Shown: positions 8,782 through 18,131, numbered from the stretch's first letter. The stretch is DNA of 64,000 nucleotides from Rhizobiales bacterium 62-17 (GCA_001898965.1 MKVW01000009.1:1362177-1426176); one strand, 5' to 3'. Numbers and translations: made by a program. Notes: a model not told the origin generated them from the sequence alone.

Positions 8782-10404
8782 TTAACGCGCGTCTTGCAGC
8801 ATCATCATCGCCGCCTTCTCGGCGATCATCATGGTCGGCGAATTGGTGTTGCCGGAGGTGATCGTCGGCATCACCGAGGCATCGGCGACGCGCAGGCCCT
8901 GAACGCCGCGCACGCGCAAGCGCTCGTCGACCACCGCCATCGGATCGCTGTCGATGCCCATTTTCGCCGTGCTCACCGGATGGAAAATGGTGGTGCCGAC
9001 GGCGCCGGCCGCCTTGGCGAGATCTTCGTCCGATTGAATGTTCGCGCCCGGCAGATATTCCTGCGGTTCGTAGCCGCGCAATGCCGGCGCGGCGGCGATC
9101 TGACGTGCCAGTTTGATGGAATCGATGGCCACCTGCCGGTCGGCATCGGTTGATAGATAATTCGGCTTGATCGACGGATGCGTCTGCGCGTCGCGCGAAA
9201 CCGCATGCACGCTGCCACGGCTCGTCGGCCGCAGATTGCAGACGCTCATGGTGATGGCGGGAAAGCTGTGCAGCGGGTCGCCGAATTTATCTAACGACAG
9301 CGGTTGCACGTGGAATTGCACGTTGGGCGTAGCGTACTGCGGGGCCGAGCGGGCGAAAATGCCGAGCTGCGACGGCGCCATGGTCATCGGGCCGCGCCGC
9401 AAGAAGGCATATTCCACACCCATCCAGCCGCGTTTGATCAAGGATTGATAATCGACATTGAGCGTACGCCCGCGCGAGACTTTATAGATCACCCGCAATT
9501 GCAGATGGTCCTGCAGGTTTTCGCCGACACCCGGCAGATGATGCACCGGCGTGACGCCGAGCTGCTGCAAGCGTTCGCCGCTGCCGATGCCTGACAGTTC
9601 GAGAATCTGCGGCGTGCCGATGGCGCCGCTGCTCAGCACCACTTCGCCGGCCGCACGCGCGGTGCGCGTCTCGTTGCCGATCTTGTAGCGCACGCCGGTC
9701 GAGCGTTTGCCCTCGAAGAGAATCTCCGACACATGCACGTTGCTGAGCAAGGTCAGGTTCGGCCGGTTGAGAACGGGCTTGAGAAATCCGCGCGCCGCGC
9801 TCCAGCGTCGCCCGCGTTTGTGGTTCACCTGAAAATAGGAGGAACCGAAATTGTCGCCGGTGTTGAAGTCGTCGACCTCGGGAATGCCGACTTCGGCGGC
9901 CGCTTCGCGCACCGCGTCGAGCAATTGCCAGCGAATGCGCGGTTCCTCGATGCGCCATTCGCCGCCCGCGCCATGCATGGGCGTTTCGCCAGCATAGTGA
10001 TCTTCCTGTTTACGGAAGAGCGGCAGTACATCGTCCCAGCCCCAGCCGTTCAGGCCCATCTGGCGCCAGCCATCATAATCGGCCGCCTGTCCGCGCATGT
10101 AGATCATGCCGTTGATGGCCGAGCAGCCGCCGATCACCTTGCCGCGCGGATAGGCGAGGTCGCGGCCGTTGAGGCCCGGCTCTTTCTCGGTGCGAAACAT
10201 CCAGTCGGCGCGCGGATTGCCGATGGCGAAGAGATAGCCGACGGGAATGTGAAACCAGATCCAATTGTCGTTGCCGCCAGCTTCCAGCAGCAGCACGCGA
10301 TTCTTCGGATCAGCCGACAATCGGTTCGCCAGAACGCATCCAGCCGAGCCGGCACCGCAGATAATATAATCGAACTGCGCGCCATCGGACACGATCGCCG
10401 TCAT
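8782..10404 (-). CDS. GMC family oxidoreductase (choline dehydrogenase/AlkJ-like)
   Basis: 540 residues. The FAD-binding motif FDYIICGAGSAGCVLANRLS is followed by LLLEAGG. GGCSAINGMIYMRG is the first GMC signature. The C-terminal catalytic region has His475 in IFHPVSTAKMG and GNTNSPTMMIAEKA with Asn519/Asn521. It is much closer to the textbook AlkJ/BetA pattern than the GMC protein at 2911-4530, and the two are not a recent duplication. It probably oxidises a primary alcohol to an aldehyde at the membrane or in the cytoplasm. No betB or betI is present, so a glycine-betaine role is not supported. Confidence 0.92.
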   Translation of the reverse strand: MTAIVSDGAQFDYIICGAGSAGCVLANRLSADPKNRVLLLEAGGNDNWIWFHIPVGYLFAIGNPRADWMFRTEKEPGLNGRDLAYPRGKVIGGCSAINGMIYMRGQAADYDGWRQMGLNGWGWDDVLPLFRKQEDHYAGETPMHGAGGEWRIEEPRIRWQLLDAVREAAAEVGIPEVDDFNTGDNFGSSYFQVNHKRGRRWSAARGFLKPVLNRPNLTLLSNVHVSEILFEGKRSTGVRYKIGNETRTARAAGEVVLSSGAIGTPQILELSGIGSGERLQQLGVTPVHHLPGVGENLQDHLQLRVIYKVSRGRTLNVDYQSLIKRGWMGVEYAFLRRGPMTMAPSQLGIFARSAPQYATPNVQFHVQPLSLDKFGDPLHSFPAITMSVCNLRPTSRGSVHAVSRDAQTHPSIKPNYLSTDADRQVAIDSIKLARQIAAAPALRGYEPQEYLPGANIQSDEDLAKAAGAVGTTIFHPVSTAKMGIDSDPMAVVDERLRVRGVQGLRVADASVMPTITSGNTNSPTMMIAEKAAMMMLQDAR

Positions 10405-10519
10405 CGATGTCAGCCTCCCTGTTGAGTAGAGTCAGATGTACGCGTCTTTGTCGGGCTGCGGAAGTCCTCCTTTTTTCCGAGCAGCCTTGCGACAAGATGT
10501 GTCAGGCACATGTCATCGA

Positions 10520-10900
10520 TCAACGTGCGCTGGGCGCGGTGTCATAAGCTTCTTGCGCGGCAAGCACCGCATCCATGTTGTGTTCCGCCCAGTGGGCCAG
10601 CGCGGCGACGGTTTGCGTCAACGTGCGACCGAGTGGCGTCAGCGTATATTCCACGGTGACGGGCACGGTCGCAAAAACGGCACGCGACAGCAGTCCATCG
10701 CGCTCGAGCTTCTTCAATGTCTGCGACAGCACCTTTTGCGAGATACCTTTGATGTCGCGGCGCAGATGATTGAAACGCACTGGGCCGCTTTCAAGCCGGT
10801 CGAGAATGAGTAGCGCCCATTTGTCCGCGAGCCGATCCAGGACCAGGCGCGTTGGGCACCGGTCCTCATAGACGTTGTAAGCCTGAAGCATGGTCATCAT
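10520..10900 (-). CDS. HxlR-type winged-helix transcriptional regulator
   Basis: 126 residues when started at ATG 10900 (MMTMLQAYNVYEDRCP). The frame opens at a TTG at 10948, which I consider upstream leader. HxlR features are a Cys near the N-terminus (EDRCPTR), DKWALLILDRLESGPVRFNHLRRDIKG and the recognition-helix segment ISQKVLSQTLKKLERDGLL, then a wing. Regulators of this family often respond to electrophiles or quinones through that Cys. It is transcribed divergently from an NmrA-like oxidoreductase, the usual arrangement for a regulator of its neighbour. Candidate operator repeats lie between them. Confidence 0.88.
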   Translation of the reverse strand: MMTMLQAYNVYEDRCPTRLVLDRLADKWALLILDRLESGPVRFNHLRRDIKGISQKVLSQTLKKLERDGLLSRAVFATVPVTVEYTLTPLGRTLTQTVAALAHWAEHNMDAVLAAQEAYDTAPSAR

Positions 10901-10920
10901 GGGCCTGTCCGTATCGATCG

Positions 10921-11017
10921 GTTTCCTCGCGGAAACTATGTGAGCCAAAAGTGCTCTCTTTTGCCCTTCCGGGATCGCGTGTATCTATCCACCAGAAACA
11001 TGGTTTCAAGTAGATAC
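10921..11017. promoter_or_regulatory. Divergent HxlR / NmrA-like promoter region with inverted repeats
   Basis: Three inverted repeats are seen: GTTTCC-TCGC-GGAAAC at 10921-10936, GAAAC-ATG-GTTTC at 10995-11007, and GTATCTA (10981-10987) against TAGATAC (11011-11017) enclosing the second. The GAAAC/GTTTC word is shared by the first two, as expected for paired operators of one dimeric regulator. Assignment to the adjacent HxlR protein is inference. Confidence 0.5.
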
Positions 11018-11031
11018 TATAGGAGATCACG

Positions 11032-11871
11032 ATGGTTGGCAAAATTCTCGTTCTGGGCGCCACCGGCAATGTCGGTACGCCGCTCGTCAAAGCCCTGCGG
11101 ACCCAGGGGCAAGCGGTGAAGGCGGCCTCGCGCTCCGGCAAGCCGGTGGAGGGCGCCGAGGGCGTGGTGTTCGATTACGCCGATCCCTCGACCTTCGGCC
11201 CGGCTTTCGAGGGCGTCGACCGTGCCTATGTCATGCTGCCGTCGGGCTATGTGAACGCCAAGGAACTGCTGCTGCCGGTGATCGAGGCGGCCAAAGCGCG
11301 CCAGGTCAAAGTGGTGTTCCAGAGCGTCTTCGGCGTCGATGCCGACGATTCCATTCCCTATCGTCAGGTCGAGATTGCGCTGGAAAAATCCGGTCTGCCC
11401 TATGTCATTTTGCGGCCGAATTGGTTCTCCGACAATTTCCAGACCTATTGGAAAGCCGGCATCGATCACGGCCAGATCGCGGTGCCCGCCGGCGAAGGCA
11501 AATCCAGCTTCATCGATGTGCGCGACATCGCCGCGAGCGCCGCTGCCGCGCTCACCTCCGATCGCTTCGACGGCAAGGCTTTCAATCTCACCGGTCCCAA
11601 GGCCTTGAGCTACGGCGAAGCCGCCAAAATTCTCTCCGATGTAATTGGCAAGCCGGTCGCGTACACGGCCATCAGCGACGAAGCCTTCATCGGCATTCTC
11701 ACCGGCGCTGGCGTGCCCAACGACTACGCAACCTTCCTGGCGTCGATCTTCTATCCGGTGCGCGAAGGCTGGACGGCCGCCGTCACCGGCGATGTCGAGA
11801 CGCTGACGGGCAAGGCGCCGCGTTCATTGGAAACCTATGCCAAGGATAATGCTCAGGCCCTGAAAGCCTGA
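11032..11871 (+). CDS. NmrA-like NAD(P)-binding oxidoreductase (atypical SDR)
   Basis: 279 residues. MVGKILVLGATGNVGTPLVKAL is the NmrA/QOR2-type glycine-rich motif GATGxxG. The canonical YxxxK pair of classical SDRs is not evident. The substrate half includes LRPNWFSDNFQTY and FIDVRDIAASAAAAL, both common in NAD(P)H:quinone reductase (QOR2)-like proteins. ATG 11032 is preceded by AGGAGATC. Divergent from an HxlR regulator, it is probably induced by quinones or electrophiles; this follows from family knowledge. It ends 5 nt from the stop codon of the convergent siderophore esterase. Confidence 0.88.
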   Translation: MVGKILVLGATGNVGTPLVKALRTQGQAVKAASRSGKPVEGAEGVVFDYADPSTFGPAFEGVDRAYVMLPSGYVNAKELLLPVIEAAKARQVKVVFQSVFGVDADDSIPYRQVEIALEKSGLPYVILRPNWFSDNFQTYWKAGIDHGQIAVPAGEGKSSFIDVRDIAASAAAALTSDRFDGKAFNLTGPKALSYGEAAKILSDVIGKPVAYTAISDEAFIGILTGAGVPNDYATFLASIFYPVREGWTAAVTGDVETLTGKAPRSLETYAKDNAQALKA

Positions 11872-11876
11872 ATCAG

Positions 11877-12737
11877 TTAGGCACTCTGTCGCGGTCCCAG
11901 CGCGAAGCGGATGGCGCGATTGATCGCCACCGGCAGCAGCGACATATGTGTCTCGCCCGCAAAGACGGCAAATTCCGTGTAACAGCGGAATTGCCGTTCC
12001 AGGCGCTCGGCCATGGCGCGTGTTTCGTCCATGGTCTTTGCCTCGTCCTGGCGCTTGCGGCGCTGCGCTTCATCGGTTGCACCGACTTGAAAGGGCGCGA
12101 GTTGCTGTTCGTATTCGCCGGCGCCGAGCAGGACGCGAGGCGCCGGGTCGTCGTGTAAGTCGCGCGGCGTGGCAAAGCGCAGGAGATTGTGCTGTTCCCA
12201 CCAGATCGCCGGACTGATCGCGATCCAATCGCTGAAAGCTTTGGGCTGGGTAAAGAGCGCGAAAAGCGCGAAGAGCCCGCCGAAAGAATGACCGAACAAC
12301 GCTTGGCGGTTTGGATCGAGCGACGCGCGACGTCTGATCTCCGGCTTGAGACGGTTCTCGATAAAATCCAGAAAAAGTGCGGCGCCGCCGGTGCGCACGT
12401 CAGGACCGCCGACGCTGTGCGGCGGATAAGTTTCGCCCGGCGGCGGGCCATAATCCCAGGAGCGGCGCACGCTGTCATAGGCAGCATCTGTCGGATATCC
12501 GATGCCGACGACAACCGCGTCGCGGACGCCGGTGCCCAACGGATAGGCCGCCTGCACGCGTAAAGCTTCGACGGTCGTGGCGATCACCGCATTGGCATCG
12601 AGCAGATAGAGCGAAGGCCATCCGTCCTCCGGCGGTGGTCCGGCCGGCAGGCGCAGGAAAATGCGATAGGCCGGGCCGCCGCCGTCAGGCGCGAGATCGA
12701 AGTGAACGGTGTCGGGGATCGGGCTTGTCTGATCCAT
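11877..12737 (-). CDS. Ferri-siderophore esterase-like alpha/beta hydrolase (Fes/IroE/BesA-like)
   Basis: 286 residues. The nucleophile elbow GHSFGGLFALFAL carries the catalytic Ser. LYLLDANA and the C-terminal FAGETHMSLLP, with the likely catalytic His, fit the COG2819 esterase group that includes IroE and BesA. These enzymes cut ester bonds of tri-ester siderophores to release iron. It is the last gene of a minus-strand iron operon. ATG 12737 lies 2 nt after the fhuB-like stop and has GGAG at proper spacing; the upstream in-frame ATG at 12743 is too close to that site. No signal peptide is visible, so it should act in the cytoplasm after import. Confidence 0.87.
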   Translation of the reverse strand: MDQTSPIPDTVHFDLAPDGGGPAYRIFLRLPAGPPPEDGWPSLYLLDANAVIATTVEALRVQAAYPLGTGVRDAVVVGIGYPTDAAYDSVRRSWDYGPPPGETYPPHSVGGPDVRTGGAALFLDFIENRLKPEIRRRASLDPNRQALFGHSFGGLFALFALFTQPKAFSDWIAISPAIWWEQHNLLRFATPRDLHDDPAPRVLLGAGEYEQQLAPFQVGATDEAQRRKRQDEAKTMDETRAMAERLERQFRCYTEFAVFAGETHMSLLPVAINRAIRFALGPRQSA

Positions 12738-12739
12738 GG

Positions 12740-14731
12740 TCATCTCCGTGCGAGCAGTGTCATGAGCACAGGGCCGCCGATGAGCGTGGCGATCAGCCCG
12801 GCCGGCATTTGCCAGGGAAAGGCGACGATGCGGCCGAGCCAGTCGGCGCTCACCATCACCAGGGCGCCGAGCAGCACCGCTCCGGCCAGCTGCGGTGCCG
12901 CCCGCTGCAAGCCGAGAAGCCGCGCCAGGTGCGGGGTCATCAAGCCAACGAACGTCAGAGGGCCGACGACAAGCGTTCCCGCCGCCGTCAATCCGGCGGT
13001 CAGGAGGAGCAGCAGAAGCCGGACGAGTGACAGTCGCAGACCGAGCGCGACGCTGGCGGCGTCTCCCAGCGCGATCAGATCGAGCCAACGCAAGGCGAGC
13101 GGCGCCAGACCGAGAAGCACGGCGGCGGCGCCCGCCGCCCAAAACATCTGCGTCCAGTCGACGCCATAGGTCGAGCCCGTCATCCACGTCATCAGCAGCA
13201 TGGCGCGCGGATCGCCGCTGGCCGCGAGCGCACCGACGAGAGCGTCGAGAAGCGCGCCAAGCGCGATGCCGGTGAGCAACATGCGCTCGGGAGAGAAACT
13301 GGAACTGCGCCCCAGCAGCAGCATCGCAACCAACACCGCGCCGGCCCCCAGCGTGGCACCGAGGATTTGCAGGTCGCGGCTGGCGACGCTGGTCAGGAAC
13401 AGCACCGCCAACAATCCAAATGACGCGCCGGCGCTGATGCCAAGCACCTCGGGGCTCGCCATCGGATTGCGCATCAGCCGTTGCAGGATCGTGCCGGCCG
13501 CGCCGAGCATGGCGCCGGCGCAAAGCGAGGCGAGCGTGCGCGGCACGCGCCAGGGCGACAGATCGGCGAAGGCCGTACCGACCGCGAAGGACCAGCCGCC
13601 ATCGGGGCCGCGCCCCAGCGTCAATGCGAGCGTGAGGATGGCGGCCAGCCCGAGCGCCAGCGCGCCAAGCAGCAAACCGGAGCGGCGGATTCGCCGCTCG
13701 GCGCGCGCCTCGGCCGCCCCGAAGCTTGCCGCGATGCGTTGCCGCATCAGCCACAGGATCATGGGGGCGCCAAAGAGCGCGGTCACCGTGCCGGTTGGCA
13801 ACAGGCTGCCCGCGGGGCCGCCGAAGATCTGCACGCTCTGGTCGGTGAGCCATAGCAGGGCCGCGCCGAAGAGCGGTGCCCAAAACAGTTGAGCGCCGAG
13901 GCGTCGTGCACCGGCGAACCGCGCCACCGCCGGTGCCACAAGTCCGATGAAACCGATGACGCCGACAAGGCTGACGACGACGGCCGTCAGTCCGACCGCG
14001 ACGGCAAGCGCGGCCACGCGCATGAGTTGCAGCGAGAGGCCAAGGCTGCGTGCGCCCGCGTCATCCAGCGTGAGCAGCGTCAACGGCCGCAGCAGCAATC
14101 CCGCACAGACCGCGAGAACGGCGATCCGCCAACCGAGGCCCTGCACGACATCCCAACCCTGCTGGCTCAGCGAACCGCTGCCCCAGATGAAAAGTCCCGT
14201 CAGGTAGTGTTCCTTGAACAGCAGCAGGATGACCGACAGCGCCCCGCAATAGAGACCCAGGATCATGCCCGCCAGCACGACCGCCAGGGGCGAAAGTCCC
14301 CGCCGCCAGGCGAGCGCCATCGTCGCGGCCATGGCGATGACACCGCCAATCATGGCGACGCCGTCGCGCCCGAGGCTCAACAGCGCTGGCGCCCCCCAAA
14401 GCGTGGCAAGACCGAGCGCCAGCTTGGCACCGGCGGCAATGCCAAGCGTGGTTGGGGCGGCGAGCGGATTGCGCAAAACCTGCTGAAAGATCGCGCCGGC
14501 TAGAGCGAGAGCAGCACCGCACAGCAGGCTCGCCGCAACGCGCGGCAGAAAAGATTGCGTGGCGATGAGGAAACGCATGTCGGTGATATCTGTCGCCGAC
14601 AGCAGGGTGCGCCAGTCCGAGAGCGGCAGCATCCGCGACAGGCTCCAGACCGTCGCCGTCAATGCCAGTCCAGCCAGAATCGCGGCCAAGGGCCAGGGCC
14701 TCGGCGCGCGCGAGGCGAGAGGCATGGTCAT
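12740..14731 (-). CDS. fhuB: Fused double iron-siderophore ABC permease (FhuB-like)
   Basis: 663 residues carrying two FecCD-type permease halves in one chain, about 1-330 and 340-663, as in E. coli FhuB. Each half shows the family motif near its start (LPRVAASLLCGAALALAG and VPRTLASLCAGAMLGAAG), QQVLRNPLA or QRLMRNPMA, and a conserved GxxxFxGLxxPH/A segment. About 20 membrane segments are expected. ATG 14731 overlaps the stop of the binding-protein gene (ATGA) and has an AAGGAG site. The protein moves ferric hydroxamate-type siderophores across the inner membrane. The matching ATPase (FhuC) is not encoded in this window. Confidence 0.92.
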   Translation of the reverse strand: MTMPLASRAPRPWPLAAILAGLALTATVWSLSRMLPLSDWRTLLSATDITDMRFLIATQSFLPRVAASLLCGAALALAGAIFQQVLRNPLAAPTTLGIAAGAKLALGLATLWGAPALLSLGRDGVAMIGGVIAMAATMALAWRRGLSPLAVVLAGMILGLYCGALSVILLLFKEHYLTGLFIWGSGSLSQQGWDVVQGLGWRIAVLAVCAGLLLRPLTLLTLDDAGARSLGLSLQLMRVAALAVAVGLTAVVVSLVGVIGFIGLVAPAVARFAGARRLGAQLFWAPLFGAALLWLTDQSVQIFGGPAGSLLPTGTVTALFGAPMILWLMRQRIAASFGAAEARAERRIRRSGLLLGALALGLAAILTLALTLGRGPDGGWSFAVGTAFADLSPWRVPRTLASLCAGAMLGAAGTILQRLMRNPMASPEVLGISAGASFGLLAVLFLTSVASRDLQILGATLGAGAVLVAMLLLGRSSSFSPERMLLTGIALGALLDALVGALAASGDPRAMLLMTWMTGSTYGVDWTQMFWAAGAAAVLLGLAPLALRWLDLIALGDAASVALGLRLSLVRLLLLLLTAGLTAAGTLVVGPLTFVGLMTPHLARLLGLQRAAPQLAGAVLLGALVMVSADWLGRIVAFPWQMPAGLIATLIGGPVLMTLLARR

Positions 14732-15621
14732 CCCGGCTCCTTGAGCTTTGGCAACCGCTCGGCCATCAGCCGTGCGAACCGCATGGCCGAGGGAACGCAG
14801 CCAAACATCAGGGCCGGCGGTAGGCCGCAAACATGGCCGGCCTTCACGAAGGACAAGGCGTTCCAGATCGGATTGCGCGCGAGCGAGGTGAGCACACCGG
14901 GCGGAACCGGATCGAGATAGACGAGCTGCGCTTCGCCGTCGTGTTGCAACGCTTCGATACCGACCGTGGCAAAGCCCCAGTAATTGGTCGCGCCCGTCCA
15001 GGCATTGCGCAAGCCGATCCGGTCGAGCACGTCTTGAAAGAGGCCCTTGGCACCGTAGATGCGAACATGGCGCTCATCCATGAGGTTGACGAGGAAGACC
15101 GGCATGTGGGCGCGTCCGGCCAATTGCGCGCGTGCCTCGTCGAAACAGGCTTGTTCTTGCACGCGCAGTGCTTCGCCCGCTTCCGGTGCACCGATCATGA
15201 GGGCAAGCTTGCGGGCGGCTTCCTCGGCCAGCGCGAGGGGCGTTCCTTCGGGCACATAGAGCGGCAGCGACACCACGGGCGCGATGGCTTCCAGCCTGTG
15301 ATGGATGCCGGCCAGATAAGGCGTGCTCAAAATGGCGTCGGGCTTCAGTGCTTGCAGTAGTTCGAGGTTTGGCTCGCGGCTCGTGCCGAGATTGACCACG
15401 CTTTCGGGAAGCGGCGGCTCGACGACCCAGCGTCCCCAATCTTGGGCTGCGACGAGTGCGATCGGCGGACAGCCAAGACAGATGAGTGTCTCGGCCAGTC
15501 CGTAATCCATCGAAGCGAAGCGGCGCAGCGGCTTGGCCCGCGCCGCCCGTGGCATGAGCGCGGTGCAGGCCAATGACGCGGCGAGCTGCCGCCGCGTCAT
15601 TCCTTTCAAGTGGATGTTCAC
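14728..15621 (-). CDS. fhuD: Ferric-siderophore periplasmic binding protein (FhuD-like)
   Basis: 297 residues from GTG 15621, which overlaps the receptor stop as GTGA; ATG 15600 (MTRRQLAAS) is the alternative and gives 290 residues. The N-terminus has a twin-arginine-like TRRQLAASLACTALMPRAARA signal; E. coli FhuD is also Tat-exported. The mature part shows the class III binding-protein layout: an N-lobe with LGCPPIALVAAQDW, PNLELLQALKPDAIL, a long connecting helix, and a C-lobe ending NPIWNALSFVKAGHVCGLP. It delivers the iron complex to the FhuB-like permease encoded next to it. The name is by family and context; the precise siderophore is unknown. Confidence 0.88.
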   Translation of the reverse strand: MNIHLKGMTRRQLAASLACTALMPRAARAKPLRRFASMDYGLAETLICLGCPPIALVAAQDWGRWVVEPPLPESVVNLGTSREPNLELLQALKPDAILSTPYLAGIHHRLEAIAPVVSLPLYVPEGTPLALAEEAARKLALMIGAPEAGEALRVQEQACFDEARAQLAGRAHMPVFLVNLMDERHVRIYGAKGLFQDVLDRIGLRNAWTGATNYWGFATVGIEALQHDGEAQLVYLDPVPPGVLTSLARNPIWNALSFVKAGHVCGLPPALMFGCVPSAMRFARLMAERLPKLKEPG

Positions 15622-18044
15622 CACTTGTAGGTCAGCGTGCCGATCACGGTTCGGCCCTGGCCGAGATAGCAATAGCCCGCGTTGCAGACACTGGCCTGTT
15701 TGTCGGCAATGTTGTTGGCGGCGACCGAGGCGCTCAGGCCAGCGAGCTGCGGGCTCGCCTTGCCGAAATCGTAGCGCAGCACCGCGTCGAACAACGTATA
15801 GGCATTGTTCTTGGCGGTGTTGGCGTTGGAGGTCCAGGTATCGCCGACATAGCGGACGCCAAAGCCCGCGCCGAAACCCGCGAACGGTCCGGTTTGAACA
15901 TTGTAGTTCAACCAGAGCGAGGCGACATGGCGCGGCGTCACTGCGGGAATCTTGCCGTATTCGCTGGCCACCGTGGTGTTCGTGATCTTGGCATCGGAGA
16001 AAGTATAGGCCGCGACCGTATCGAAGGAATCGGTCAATCGCGCGCGCGCTTCGAGTTCGATGCCGCGCACCGTCACTTCGCCGACGGAGACGTAATAAGG
16101 CAATCCGTTGACATAGCCGCCGAGTTTCGGGGCGTTCTTCTCCTTGAGTTGGTAAGCGGAGAGCGTCAGCAGCATCCGCCCATCGCCAGGCTGATACTTC
16201 ACGCCGGCTTCGACCTGTTCGCCTTTCGAGGGCGCGAGGATCGCACCGCCAAAGCCCTGGCTCGTCACCGGCTGGAAGGAGGTGGAGTAGCTCGCATAGG
16301 GGGCGATGCCATTGTCGAAGAGATACAGCAGGCCCGCGCTATAGGTGAAAGCATTGTCTTTGCGCGCGCCTGTCACCGCGCCGGTGATCTGATTGTTCTG
16401 CGTGCGATCCGTCCAATCCTGGCGGCCGCTCAACGCCAGGCGCCAGTTGCCGAAGCTGATCTGATCCTGGACATAGACACCGACCTGTTCCTGCCGCGAG
16501 CGCGAGCGGGTCGTGTAAGCCGGCGTCGGCCCCATCACGCCGTAGACTGGGTTGAGGATGTTCAGCGCGTAAGCTGGGACCACCCCGCTATAACCATAGG
16601 CGAAGCGCCAGAGATTGTAGTCGTAGTTCAGGCCCAACAGCACCTTGTGGGCGAGGGGACCGGTGTTGAATTTGGCTTCGAGATTGTTGTCGACCTGAAA
16701 GCTGGTGAGCCGGTCGCCCACCGCCGCGGCGCCGCGATTGTAGATGGTCGAGTTGGCGCTGGCGAAGCTGCCGGTCAGGTAGCGCGATTCGGCTTCGATC
16801 GCGCTGTAACGCACTTTCTGGCGGAAAGTGAAAACCTCGTTGAATTTATGCTCGAGGCTGTAGCCGATCTGTCCCTGCTTCTGCTTGAGATAGTCGTAGT
16901 TCGGATCGCTGGCGCGCATTTTGAGAACACGGCCATTCCAGTTGAGCGCAGCCGCGCTCGAATCCGTTTCGTCTTGCTGGTAGAGCGCGTAGATCGTCAG
17001 CGACGTTGCCGCCGTCGGCCGCCAGGTGAAGGACGGCGCGATCATCATGCGTTTGTCGGCGATGTTGAAATTTGTGTTGCCATCGCGTCCCAGTCCGACG
17101 ACGCGGTAAAGCATGGTCTTCTCGGGGTCGATCGGTCCGCCGATATCGAAGGCGCCCTGCAGCCGGCCAAAGGTGCCGCCTTGTAATGAGATTTCGCGAA
17201 TGGGCGTGTCGGTCGGCAGTTTGGAGCGGCGATCGATGAGACCACCGGGCACACCCTGGCCGTAGAGTACGGACGCCGGCCCCTTGATGATCTCGACGCT
17301 TTCAAGCCCGTAAGGCTCGGTGCGGAACGTGGTGAAGCCCGCCGGGAACTGCTTGAGCCCGTCGCGGAAATCGCCGAGCGTCGTGGTCGGGAAGCCGCGA
17401 ATGTAAATCTGGTCGAAGCGCGGGTCGAAGCCGTAACCACCCGTGGTCGTGCCGGCCGAATAGCGCACCGCATCGGCCATATTGGTGACGACGCGGTCGT
17501 CGAGTTCCTGCCGGGTGATCACACTGATCGAACGTGGTGTTTCGATCAGTGGCGTATTGGTTTTCGATCCGGACGCGCTGTTGCGCGCGACATAACCCAT
17601 TGTCTCGCCGCGACCCGTGACGTCGATGATGTCGAGCGTCATCGCATCCGATGGGATCGCGCCGTTCACGCCCGGTGTGGACGCACTGGCGGAGGTGATC
17701 GTCACCGTGCGTGGCCCGGTCATGCGGTAGCTCAATCCGGTTCCCGCCAGGAGACGCGCCAAGCCCTGTTGCGGCGAGAAGTTTCCGCTGAGGCCGGGGC
17801 TGCGCAGGCCACGCGTTGTGACGCCGCTGTAGACGAGCTGGAGCCGCGCGGCATCGGCGAAGCGGTTGAGAGCTTGCGCCAGCGGGCCCGCCGGAATCGC
17901 GAAACCTTGCAGCGCGTTAGCAGCTGGTTGCGGTGCCTGAGCGAAGGTTGCTTTGGGTAAGGCCAGACCGACGAGCATCGTCGTCGCGCTCAGAGCCAGC
18001 ATCAACGGCAAGCGCCGCCCTTCGTTCAAGATATGCATCCCCAT
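15618..18044 (-). CDS. TonB-dependent ferric-siderophore receptor with N-terminal signalling (STN) domain
   Basis: 808 residues. A signal peptide (LMLALSATTMLVGLALPKATFAQA) is followed by an STN signalling domain at about 45-115, with QALNRFADAARLQLVYSG and PQQGLARLLAGTGLSY. Next come a plug domain (about 155-270: SISVITRQELDDRVV, IYIRGFP, EIIKGPASVLYGQG) and a 22-strand barrel ending in the aromatic LTYKW. The STN domain is what lets FecA/FpvA-type receptors signal to a FecR/FecI pair, and such a pair lies just upstream. It follows fecR by 87 nt and overlaps the binding-protein gene by 4 nt. The plug and barrel resemble FhuA/FpvA hydroxamate receptors, but the ligand is not certain. Confidence 0.93.
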   Translation of the reverse strand: MGMHILNEGRRLPLMLALSATTMLVGLALPKATFAQAPQPAANALQGFAIPAGPLAQALNRFADAARLQLVYSGVTTRGLRSPGLSGNFSPQQGLARLLAGTGLSYRMTGPRTVTITSASASTPGVNGAIPSDAMTLDIIDVTGRGETMGYVARNSASGSKTNTPLIETPRSISVITRQELDDRVVTNMADAVRYSAGTTTGGYGFDPRFDQIYIRGFPTTTLGDFRDGLKQFPAGFTTFRTEPYGLESVEIIKGPASVLYGQGVPGGLIDRRSKLPTDTPIREISLQGGTFGRLQGAFDIGGPIDPEKTMLYRVVGLGRDGNTNFNIADKRMMIAPSFTWRPTAATSLTIYALYQQDETDSSAAALNWNGRVLKMRASDPNYDYLKQKQGQIGYSLEHKFNEVFTFRQKVRYSAIEAESRYLTGSFASANSTIYNRGAAAVGDRLTSFQVDNNLEAKFNTGPLAHKVLLGLNYDYNLWRFAYGYSGVVPAYALNILNPVYGVMGPTPAYTTRSRSRQEQVGVYVQDQISFGNWRLALSGRQDWTDRTQNNQITGAVTGARKDNAFTYSAGLLYLFDNGIAPYASYSTSFQPVTSQGFGGAILAPSKGEQVEAGVKYQPGDGRMLLTLSAYQLKEKNAPKLGGYVNGLPYYVSVGEVTVRGIELEARARLTDSFDTVAAYTFSDAKITNTTVASEYGKIPAVTPRHVASLWLNYNVQTGPFAGFGAGFGVRYVGDTWTSNANTAKNNAYTLFDAVLRYDFGKASPQLAGLSASVAANNIADKQASVCNAGYCYLGQGRTVIGTLTYKW

Positions 18045-18131
18045 CTCCGGTCAGTCCAGGACCTTGAGACAGGCCCGTTATGGCTGTGACGAAGGGGGGA
18101 TGCGAAACAGGAGGTCGCGGATCGAAAAAAA

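Noticed and set aside
12738-13883. N-terminal extension of the siderophore esterase frame
   Set aside because: This Arg/Ala-rich stretch is a shadow of the FhuB-like permease; the esterase fold begins at 12737.
15573-17186. 537-codon plus-strand open frame
   Set aside because: It is antisense to the TonB-dependent receptor; composition only.
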